Assembly: GCF_901709675.1 (NCBI RefSeq)
Contig: NC_051105.1
Span: 7,433,104 to 7,497,103, forward strand
DNA: 64,000 nt
Direction: 5' to 3'
Source: Syngnathus acus
Taxonomy: Eukaryota; Chordata; Actinopteri; Syngnathiformes; Syngnathidae
Shown: one piece after another, positions 36,916 to 45,839 of the stretch
Position numbering within the stretch: position 1 is the first letter of the stretch
Layout of the letters: each line of letters opens with the position of its first letter
Notes under the pieces: generated by a model
Seen by the model: the letters and a program-made list of their open reading frames with translations, nothing else
Databases searched by the model: none
Told to the model about the DNA's origin: nothing
Position numbers and translations under genes: made by a program

Positions 36916-38150
36916 AAAGACCAAACGCAATTGTTAATACTTTTGTTTTTAAAATACTTTTTTTATGACGTTGTTACACTTTTACAGTAACCATATCAAG
37001 CCAAATTGAACGAATATATTTATAATAATTTCATAATCATTTCAATGCGTAGAAGATGTGACTTTATACTAATGAAGAGCCTATTAAGATTGCTATTTAA
37101 AAGTCATCAGTGATACTACACAAACTAAGCAGAATGTAAACAAACTGAGGCAACTATTAACAGTGGGTTAATTACATTTTCTTATTCCTAATCGTTTCCA
37201 CATTGTTAGGAAAATTGTGTTTAGTTTAACAGGAAATGCAAACGTGAATACTTGTATGATCATAATTGTGTAAATAAATGATAAAAGTTGGTCTTGGATA
37301 TCAGAGTATTTATTTTCATTAATGCATAGGCAAAGACCACACATGAGCCAGAATCACTATTGTTTGCTGGTGTTTTATTTTTAGGCTCATGTTAAAGTAA
37401 AAAATTAAACAGTAGCCCGGGAAAATTCATTCAACCCTTACAACAATAAAAGAATTAAACACAACATTAAATTTGCTGCTCAGAAGTGTACAAATGAGAA
37501 ATATATACTGCAGCTACTAACTCTAATTTATAAGACACAAAAAGGACGTGAGTGACCTTAACCAGAGGTCAAACTTATCACATTTTCATTACCATTTTCA
37601 CCCTATGAATTTCACATGTAAACATAAATAATTTTGCATTAAAACATAATAAGTTACCGTGTTAAAACATGACTTCTGCGACCAGCAGAACAAAATCAAG
37701 CAATTTCTTCCGGTTTGTGTCACCATTGGAGTCCTTTTATCTAAGTTAGTGCCTCAAACAATACATTTTTCCAAAATAAAATTCCCAATCAATAATATCA
37801 ATAATAAATTAGTATACATGTTTTCTGAATTTGTTAGTATAAAGACATTGCCTGAATAAGTGAACCAGTGTTTACACAGGAACATTTCCCAAAGTAAACA
37901 TGTAAAAAAATTATATTCTTGAATTAAAAATAATGATTGGCATGATAGTACCTAATAAAATAAATATCGCTTCTTTATTTGTAAGGACATATTTATTTGT
38001 ACGGTCGAGTTTGAACATGCATTCCTTTTTAACTTTACGTAAAAGTGAGAAATATATTAACGTATTATTGTATATTGTATTATTATGTATTGAACTTTTT
38101 TTTCTGGTGTAGCAGTAATAAGTTTGAAGTGGTGCTTGGGGAGGAAGTGG
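36916..38150. other. AT-rich spacer between fastkd5 and the miR-17~92 promoter
   Basis: About 1.2 kb of strongly AT-rich DNA with no ORF or RNA gene I can recognise. The two neighbouring transcription units diverge across it. Confidence 0.6.
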
Positions 38151-38179
38151 TTGATTTATGCTAATGATGGAGTCGGACT

Positions 38180-39560
38180 TCAGTGGCTTCCAGTGGGAGC
38201 CGCCCTTCATTGAGCACATGCTCAAACCCGGAGCCGCTTTACTCGCGCCACTTTCGCAATCTTACTACCATTCACAAACACACGGCCAAGCGTCATAGTG
38301 GAAGCACATGGTCGTGCTTGGTTCCTTTTACCCTTCTCTCTATGTGGCGTCTTTTTCGTCACTTTTTCTTTTCTTTTTTTTAATATCTATTACAGAAGAG
38401 TGTGAGTAAACGGTAAGTGTTCAAGGGATGTTTCCCCTCACCCCATGTAAGCTAGTAGTTGTGTGTTCACCACGCGTGTTATTACGTGTGGAAACCTGTT
38501 GTTAGCCTTGTTCTCTTGCAAACAAAGTCAATTGTTTGATGTCTAAACGACATTTTTATTTTGCTTAAACGGACCGAAATGTGCTTTATTGGCCACTTTC
38601 CACGTTTGGGGAAGGAGTGTTTTGTGCGTGCGCGGCGCATGGTTACCTCGCCTCCATGGGTGAGGGAGATTTGAAAAGCATGTGTTGCTTTTTGCTTTCG
38701 CTCCACCGCTCGCTAGCGACGTCCTCGCGTGCTACCTGCGTCTTTCCCCCTTCTGTAGCCTACCGAATCCCGCGGCTCGCTCAAAGCCGTAGTGGACGAC
38801 ATGTTTGGTGGATAACGCTCAAAATTCTAGCGAGTTTGTCCGCCGCATACTTAAAAAGTAGCTCCGGAACAAAGCGGCAGCACATGGGGGGTTGAAGCAG
38901 GCCGCGCGCGAAGCTACGTTGTTAGCCAGCTAGCGGCTAATGCTAATGGGCAAACACGAAAACGTTGAATTACTTTGCAGTTTTGTGTAAACAACTATTT
39001 AAACCATGATTGTGAACTCCCCACGTCACTGAAAGCAACCGAGATTAACAGTCTTTATAAGTACGTGTTGTCTCTTAACTACCAAGTTAGCTGCTTAAAT
39101 TTGAAGTATATGATTCGAAGGGGGAGCTAGCTAGCTGGCTAACTAGCCAGCTAATTTAGAGCGTCTTTTAGTCAGTCGCTCTTCTTTTAAAGCTCACTTT
39201 CCCACCTAACAGCCCTGATAAACTCTACCAAAATGGCACAAGTGTGGTTTAAATAACAACGACGTGTTTGGCTAAAACATGCCCGCATATTCGCGTGTTT
39301 TGGTGAGCATGAAGTGGAGAGTGGAGACACCCGCAACGTGTGCGCGTGTGTGGAGGCGATTCCACTTTCCACGCAAGCACGTCGTAGTGGTTGGAGCCAC
39401 GCCGAGTTTTAGTGGATTGTAGTCGCGCACTTGTTCATATTGACTGCATCCAGCCGGTGGATGGATGTTGCTCCCTATGCGGACGCGTGGGCGCCATGTT
39501 AGTGCGTGGGGGAAGGGTGCCAAGTGTTGTTCTACCACCCGCTTGTTTTTGCAGTCAGCT
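38180..39560 (+). promoter_or_regulatory. CpG-rich promoter region of the miR-17~92 host gene
   Basis: Marked rise in GC and CpG compared with both flanks, with GCGC-containing patches (GTGCGTGCGCGGCGCATGG near 38624, GGCCGCGCGCGAAGC near 38898, GGACGCGTGGGCGCC near 39480). It lies about 1.6-3 kb upstream of mir-17, comparable to the spacing at human MIR17HG, whose promoter is CpG-rich and driven by E2F and MYC. It also contains a perfect inverted repeat, TAGCTGGCT/AGCCAGCTA (39132-39153). No TATA box stands out. The transcription start is not resolvable by eye. Confidence 0.55.
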
Positions 39561-40400
39561 TATCTCATGGATTTGATTGAGGTTTCAAATGGTTAAAAAT
39601 CTGTCAGAAGATTCGGTAGGCAATTTTCAAGAAACTACAAGATTATGTAACAATTCTGAAGGTTGTTTTAGAAGCACTCAAATGATGCCTTTATTTATTC
39701 TACCACTGGTAGAATAAAGGTTTGGGTTCCAAGTTTAAATATAAAGGATGCCATTAACTGCTAATATAAGTCAGGAACAAAATGTATAGTTCACAAAATA
39801 AGTCAAATCAAAATTTTAACAACATTAAATGAGTGTTTTGGAAAATAATACATTTTATATTATTACGTTTTTTTTAGTATTACTGTAAGGCCATTCAGAA
39901 GAAAGACAAGTACAGTTGTTTAGGGATTGTAGTTTACTCTATTGCATAATTTGTTGTTCCTTTTTATCCACACTATATTCGTACACTAGATAAATGAAAC
40001 ATTTTCAAATTAAACACCCACAAAACCTCCCTAAAAACTAAAACAGAATTTAAAAAAAATCTAATGAAATTAAAAGCTACCTAATGAACAATTAGGTAGC
40101 TTTGTCTCTGGGTAGAAAGGACATTGGGAAGGATGTTTCTGATGCATAATGAAGGCTGAAAGGTGATGACTGAATTAAAAAAAAAAAGCTATTTCTTCTG
40201 TATTTAAAGTAAAGGGAGAAAGGATGTGTGAATAAAATGGGACTGGGAGAAGGAAAGGAGGTAGTTATGAAGGAGAGATGACATGAAAAAAACAGGTCAG
40301 CGTGGGTGGAAGTCAGGAAAAAGTTCAGAAAAGGAGTGAGGGAAGACAAGGCAAAGAAAGGGTACAATTACACTTGCAGGAAGGAAGGAACAAAGGAGGT

Positions 40401-40406
40401 CACGTG
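40401..40406. promoter_or_regulatory. Canonical E-box CACGTG upstream of mir-17
   Basis: A palindromic CACGTG about 735 bases upstream of the mir-17 hairpin, inside the presumed host transcript. MYC activates mammalian miR-17~92 through E-boxes in the host gene, so this is a candidate equivalent. A single 6-mer is weak evidence by itself. Confidence 0.35.
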
Positions 40407-41135
40407 CTGTTGGCTTCCGTAAAGTAGACCTCAATATCATAAACTAGTAAAGTTGAGTAAGTGCTTGAAAGTGTACACTTAGGTCGCTTTTTAATCACTC
40501 AAAATTTGCATTGGTTTTATCATTTATGGTAATAGGGGTTTTGATTTGCGAGTTCCGTTAAATTCAATGGCGCAAACTGCAGCAGTTTGTCTCTTGTGGA
40601 TTGTAAATTGATGGATCAAATGATTGATTTCTTAATATATAGGCTTTTAAAAATTACCACATTTGGACAATATCGCAAAATGTAATTGAATAAAGCGCCA
40701 GGCAGTAGAATAGTAAATCTGTTTCCTTTAATTTTTAAGCATGCCCATATTGTTTGGAACCAATTTACCAACTAAATCTTGTATAGTCACTTTCATGCTG
40801 AAGAAATGCCTAACCACATCTCAAAAGTATTTTCCCCTTTTTAGTTGACATTTTACAGCTGTATTTAAATCTTCAGCTTAAGGTGGAGTCATGTATGTAA
40901 ACATTCAAAAGGCCTACAGTGGAAGAGCGAGAAGATTGTTTGCTAGCTGTTTCGGTTCTGGCAGAGTTACATCTAGGCCCAGGTTGATTTGTTTTGGTTA
41001 ATTATAACCACCTTTATTTTTATTTGACAGTCATCAATCAAAGCGATGGCAACAAACTCTTGATTCTGTGACTCATTTTCTGCTTTTAGGCGACGGAACG
41101 CACCTGGACATCACCAGGAATCATTTCAGGCCGCT

Positions 41136-41207
41136 TTAGTGTCAAAGTGCTTACAGTGCAGGTAGTCTTGTGAAATCTACTGCAGTGGAGGCACTTTCGG
41201 CACTATT
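41136..41207 (+). ncRNA. mir17: pre-miR-17
   Basis: First hairpin of the miR-17~92 cluster. The 5p arm at 41143-41165 starts CAAAGTGCTTACAGTGCAGG and is identical to vertebrate miR-17-5p (seed AAAGTGC). The 3p arm is at 41179-41200 (ACTGCAGTGGAGGCACTTTC), diverged in its 3' part from the mammalian 3p. The arms pair through a short loop (TCTTGTGAAATC). miR-17-5p represses cell-cycle brakes and pro-apoptotic genes. Confidence 0.97.
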
Positions 41208-41350
41208 GTGGTGCATGGACAGAAAAGCCTCCCCAGTGACGGAGAGAATCCCTGTCTTCGTGGCCATTGTGATGTCACTCCACGCGCTAATGACCTCCAC
41301 ATTATGCACCCGAATGTCGAGTGACGTCCCCAAGCGAGACGGCCTCGGGT

Positions 41351-41428
41351 GCTTATGCTAAGGTGCATCTAGTGCAGATAGTTAAGTCAACGTGCACCTA
41401 CTGCCCTAAGTGCCCCTTCTGGCATGAG
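41351..41428 (+). ncRNA. mir18a: pre-miR-18a
   Basis: Second hairpin. The 5p arm at 41359-41381 starts TAAGGTGCATCTAGTGCAGA and ends TAG. The ...GTGCAGATAG ending matches miR-18a rather than 18b/18c (GCAGTTAG). The 3p arm at 41400-41422 (ACTGCCCTAAGTGCCCCTTC) has one C in place of T against the human 3p as I recall it. Confidence 0.96.
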
Positions 41429-41487
41429 CGGCCCCGCACCGCTCCATGTTGTGCGTCTGTTTGTGCAAACACACCGCCGGCGGTGCT

Positions 41488-41556
41488 CTGTTAGCTTTGC
41501 GTGGTTGCGCTGCAAGAAGAACAAGAGTTGTGCAAATCTATGCAAAGCTGATGGCG
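41488..41556 (+). ncRNA. mir19a: pre-miR-19a with a compensated base change
   Basis: Third hairpin. The 3p mature arm at 41529-41551 starts TGTGCAAATCTATGCAAAGC and ends TGA, with the miR-19 seed GTGCAAA intact and the CTAT typical of 19a. The vertebrate miR-19a-3p I know has A where this has G (GCAAAACTGA versus GCAAAGCTGA). The 5p arm at 41493-41514 starts AGCTTTGCG where the usual arm starts AGTTTTGCA, so the U-A pair has become C-G and the stem is preserved. miR-19 is the main oncogenic component of the cluster, targeting PTEN. Confidence 0.94.
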
Positions 41557-41619
41557 TCCTGTGTTTTAACGACTAACTTGTGCCTTTTGGTGGCGGCCAA
41601 TTGAAGAGATGTGAGTTTC

Positions 41620-41695
41620 AGCGGTATTAAAGTGCTTATAGTGCAGGTAGTGTCTTGACAATCTACTGCAGTGTGAGCACTTCAAGTACTTCTCG
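41620..41695 (+). ncRNA. mir20a: pre-miR-20a
   Basis: Fourth hairpin. The 5p arm at 41628-41650 starts TAAAGTGCTTATAGTGCAGG, identical to miR-20a-5p with seed AAAGTGC. The 3p arm at 41665-41686 reads ACTGCAGTGTGAGCACTTCA, diverged from the mammalian passenger strand. It shares much sequence with pre-miR-17, as expected for paralogous hairpins. Confidence 0.97.
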
Positions 41696-41745
41696 ATGCC
41701 ATTCCAGCCAGAACGTAAGCAAGGAATGGCCGCGTGAACGTGACT

Positions 41746-41822
41746 TTGTGGTTAGTTTTGCTGGTTTGCTTTCAGCTATTTTCTGCGACGCTGTGCAAAT
41801 CCATGCAAAACTGACCACGGAG
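41746..41822 (+). ncRNA. mir19b: pre-miR-19b
   Basis: Fifth hairpin. The 3p mature arm at 41792-41814 starts TGTGCAAATCCATGCAAAAC and is identical to miR-19b-3p. The 5p arm at 41754-41776 is AGTTTTGCTGGTTTGCTTTC. The base of the stem, GTGGTTAG/CTGACCAC, pairs well. Confidence 0.97.
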
Positions 41823-41854
41823 CCAACACCAATCTCGGCAGATTTGATCCCGGT

Positions 41855-41925
41855 CTGAGCAGGTTGGGAGAGGTGGCAATGCTCTGGATGTGCTCGGTAT
41901 TGCACTTGTCCCGGCCTGTTGATGA
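41855..41925 (+). ncRNA. mir92a: pre-miR-92a
   Basis: Sixth and last hairpin. The 3p mature arm at 41898-41919 starts TATTGCACTTGTCCCGGCCT, identical to miR-92a-3p (seed ATTGCAC). The 5p arm is at 41861-41883 (AGGTTGGGAGAGGTGGCAAT). Being last in the cluster and next to mir-19b identifies it as the 92a-1 type. Confidence 0.97.
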
Positions 41926-42080
41926 CACTGGGAGGGCTTCTCCTAAGGAACGGTCCACCATGTTCTGTTTCTGTTTACATGTTGTAACATTCAAATACTC
42001 TGCTTATGTTTTATGCCTTTTGTCATATTGTATGTTAGATTGAAAAGTTTCATATTTTTGTGACTCCACTGCTGTCTCTT

Positions 42081-42086
42081 AATAAA
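42081..42086 (+). terminator. Candidate poly(A) signal of the miR-17~92 transcript
   Basis: AATAAA about 155 bases after the mir-92a hairpin, followed by AT-rich DNA. It is the first canonical signal downstream of the cluster on this strand. Confidence 0.45.
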
Positions 42087-42164
42087 AATAATTTTAACCA
42101 ATTGCGCTGTCCGAATAGGTCCTACACAAACATGCTCTATTACATGGTATCAAATGAGAAGCAC

Positions 42165-42260
42165 AGTGTATTGGTGGTTAGCATGTGTGCCTCACAGTTT
42201 TCCCAAAGGACTCCAGTCACCTTTGACCCCAATGAGCACAAAAGCTATAGAAAATGTTTG
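42165..42260 (+). mobile_element. SINE fragment with internal deletion
   Basis: TGGTGGTTAGCATGTGTGCC then TCACAGTTTT is the tRNA-like head of the fish SINE found complete at 57324-57685. It is followed after a deletion by GAGCACAAAAGCTATAGAAAATG, resembling the SINE's 3' end (GGATAAGCGG..AGAAAATG). Confidence 0.45.
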
Positions 42261-45200
42261 GTCTAAAAAAATAAATAAAAAAAAACAAGTTTCTCCCATA
42301 AAAGTTGATATTTTCATAAGAAATGTGAAGACATTACAGGCCCATGTCAAGGCAAATAATCCTGTTTGGATCATCAGCAAATGGGACTATAACTATGCAG
42401 CACTTGCAAACATAATTATGTTGGAAGTTTGCAGTTAACATTCTCACGGAAGAAGCAAATGGGCATTTACTTTTTCGCTTCCAAATACATTACAACCTAA
42501 TTGTAGGCAAAACTAGTGCAGTATATATGAAACACCTTTGTCACTACAATACGTTTACGGTACAAGTACAGCGCCGTTAAATTAGGTTAGTAGCTCTGAA
42601 GAAAAAGGAAATCAATTTCACAAATGCAAAGTAGAAGTGTATAATCTATTTATGGCTGAACTATATTACGCACAAATTGAATGCAGTTGAAGCGAATTAC
42701 AACATCAAATAGGGCATGAAGTCGTTCCATAATGCATCTCAACTGGTAGAAATTGTAGTATGATAATTACCAGCATAAGAACCACTTGACCGTCATTGCT
42801 GTTGCAGTTACGTGGTTGTCCACCAGAGGGAAGCACTTGTACACATTACTGTATAAGGACACCAAACCTGTAGATGGCAGTAGGGTAAAACTATTTAAAT
42901 ATTATTAGAGTCCTGACAACGACCACATAGTCATCATGAAAATGTAGCACAATAATGAAACTCTGGAAAAGCTCATCTTTTGGGGGGTAAAATGGGGAAG
43001 TCTGAAAGCCACCATTTTGATAATACTGACTCACTTAACTTTTTACACAAAATTCACCTATTTACTCCTATTGGAGTTTAACCAAAACTCAGGCACTATA
43101 AATAAAAAACATATCAGACATGTCCTTCCAAGCAAGCTCCTTTTGGCCACGGAGCATGTGTTATTGTGGTGCCAATGTGAGAGATGCTCACTGGGGTGTA
43201 CACCTTTCATTATCATGTCCTCTTTCCTTTGACAGTCAAGATAAATGGTACGCGTCCGGGAAGGACACCGACTCAAAGGATGCATTTCCGCTTGTCACCT
43301 CGAGCTGATTGCTAGAACCTCTATTTATCCTGCAGTTTGCGTTGATGTTTTCCCTTTATTAGATGTTAAAAATGCATCTTTATCGTGAAGATGTCAGATG
43401 TGTCACTCGGTGCTTTCAAGCGCTGTTCATGTGGCCACTGTGACTGTTTCAACCCAAGCTAGCAGAGGGTCTTTAATTTATTCATCTTATTTTATTTACA
43501 TCTTAAAATAGTTCCCATGTGTTGTAATAATATGTTTGTGGCGTGCTTTTCTCAAAATACCCAAAGAATTTGCCAGAAGCACTGGTTTGTGTGGTGGAGT
43601 TAGCAAAAAAAAAAAGAAAATGGCGGCCCAAATTAAAGGAAGCTTTCAGTTCTTTGTCGGATTTATCGAACTAATTGAACGTTTAGACATTGCACACTTG
43701 TCAATGTTGCGGGGTGTTTGCGAATTGATCTAAATGAGGCAGGAAACTCAAAATAAATAAATAAGAGCGACCTGTCAGCCATCTTGCTGAGGCGGCACTT
43801 CAACCGCCGGCCTTCCCTGTGACAGAGGTCCCGGTCCATTAGCTGACCCCTGCCAGTTATCCGGCTCTATACCCGACCGCCGGGTGAACCGAGGCTTTAA
43901 GTATGCACGCGGTACAGCGCCGCTGTCAATTTATGCTAATGCATCTCTGAATTGGCTGCGGAAAACAATTAATTTTCCCGGGGCAGGTTGATGAGGAGTT
44001 TTCACAAGAAGCTTCTTCGCGATGGGGTCTGCCTCAACACTTTGCTGACTGCGAGGCTTGTCAGGCAAGATTTGAGCAGACATAAATGTGTGTACACGCT
44101 TTGTTTGTTTGCACACAGCAATTAAAATGTCAACTTTTCATTGTGGTTTATTTGCAATATTAATTAACTTTGATTCCCCATTAGAACTGCCCACAATTCA
44201 ACCCCAACCGCCTGCCATGGTAACTCGCATGCTTGGCAATTCAACATCATCCATCTGTCTAAATAAACACTATACTGTTTGAATACGAAAGAGGTCCAAT
44301 AATATTCGGATCACGCGGATAGTCGGCCAAAGCGAATCAAGTACGTCTACTTTATGTTTCTTGTGAAAATCTGAAACAAAAATGCAAATTGTTTTCAGTT
44401 TTATTAATATTAAGCTGAGTAAGATTTTTAAAAAATTGTGCCTGTAAAGACAATAAAGTAATTTCACTTGAAAGGCCAAGAAGTTATTTTATTTATTTTT
44501 ATTTATTTCATTTTTTTAAATTAATTGGCCAATTAATCAGGTCTCAGAATTCAGTATTCTGCCCAGTATTAGAATCGGCGTCGGCCTAAAATAAAAATCA
44601 ATCTCAGTCGGGGCCTGTTTATCGTCGTTTGGGTCGATTTGATGGATGTTTGGACTTAGCCCACTAGTACACAACACTTTTAGTCATCCTTCTGCTGGAA
44701 AATGAGCAAATGGATTGAACTGGAGCACAACATTTCGTTCTAGTGTTAGACCTTAAAACCTTGCGTATCGTATCTCCTCATTTAATGGATTTGGAGCAGA
44801 TGAATGGGGATTAAATTTGTACAATCTCATGTGTTTGGATCTGCAAAGGCCACACCAGGCAAACCACAGGGGGAAATATGTGTCCTCCAAAAATGTTATA
44901 TGGTGTAGACAGTGCACAATGTACCATCTGCGCTTTTGGTGTTGCTTATGCACCAGGCGTGGATTACTGTATGGAGAGAGGCGGGGAAAAACAAACAAAC
45001 AGGAAGTGGCATAGAAAACAAACACTGCAAATATTTTGTGAATGACAGATGGAGGATCAAGCCAAAGCCAACACAGCAATCCCTTCAAAGTGTTTATTCC
45101 AAATCCCAAAAGTAAATTGTTTTATGCGGTCTTACATGTGATGGAGTACTTCTATAATAACAACGAGGAGGCCACTCTTTCATATTTATTTACGGAACAA

Positions 45201-45423
45201 ACAAAACAGATATTTTCTTCTCAGTTTTTGGTTGTTTGGAGCTACATTCGATCATCTGCAAAAGAGCATCAGGGTCGGATCAAAATGAAAAACAATATTA
45301 AAGAAAAAAATGTCATGTTTGTTAGGGGGATTTGTTTTCCCGAGAAGAAAAAGTAGCAACATTGTTGAAAAAAAAAAAACCTCATGATGTCATTAGAACG
45401 ACTTACAAATATTACAAAATCAG
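42261..45423. other. Intergenic DNA between miR-17~92 and the glypican, left part
   Basis: No gene seen. A GC-balanced patch at about 43770-44060 could be regulatory. At about 44525-44625 the text GGCCAATTAATCAGG ... AATCGGCGTCGGCC ... CTCAGTCGGGGCC resembles a dispersed vertebrate DNA-transposon fragment. Nothing here looks like a GPC5 first exon. Confidence 0.45.
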
Positions 45424-45839
45424 TACCGTATTTTCCGGACTATAAGGCGCACCGGACTATAAGGCGCACCTTCAATGAATGGCTCATTTTAAAACGTTGT
45501 CCTTCTATACGGCGCACTGGACTATAAAGCGCACCCTTAATGCATCATGTCAGATTTTTAATCCAAATCAAATCATTCTCCATTTTATCTTTTTTATTTC
45601 AACTTCAGACGCAACAAATTACTTTATAATCACGAAATAATGATCCATAGTCTTTTTGATTCATGATTCATAGTCTTCAGCGGGCCACTTATGATTGATT
45701 TCATGACACAATGCTTCGGGCCAGTTTAAATTTAGGAATTTGGTCCATATATAAGGCGCACTGGACTATAAGGCGCACTGTCGGCTTTTGAGAAAATTTT
45801 AGGTTTTTAGGTGCGCCTTATAGTCCGGAAAATACGGTA
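45424..45839. mobile_element. MITE, copy 2, perfect terminal inverted repeats
   Basis: 416 bp including terminal TA. Ends are exact 29-bp inverted repeats starting TACCGTATTTTCCGGACTAT and continuing AAGGCGCAC. Subterminal copies of the GGACTATAAGGCGCAC motif recur inside both ends. Same family as the element at 17612-17857 but longer in the middle, with no coding capacity. Intact ends suggest it inserted fairly recently. Confidence 0.9.

Larger units (their letters stand above)
38560..42100 (+). ncRNA. mir17hg: miR-17~92 host primary transcript (MIR17HG orthologue), boundaries approximate
   Basis: Inferred polycistronic primary transcript running from the CpG-rich region through the six hairpins at 41136-41925 to the poly(A) signal at 42081-42086. 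The interval between promoter and hairpins has no protein-coding frame. It holds two notable inverted repeats (39694-39718 and 40073-40103) and a canonical E-box (40401-40406). The exon-intron structure is not determined; human MIR17HG is spliced, with the miRNAs in its distal part. The start coordinate is approximate. Confidence 0.5.

Noticed and set aside
38581-38895. 104-codon open frame in the CpG-rich region
   Set aside because: GC-rich promoter sequence; no domain, no Kozak or splice support.
41208-41350. Possible extra hairpin between mir-17 and mir-18a
   Set aside because: Only a weak pairing (GGACAG with CTGTCT); no known miRNA sequence and no stable long stem.
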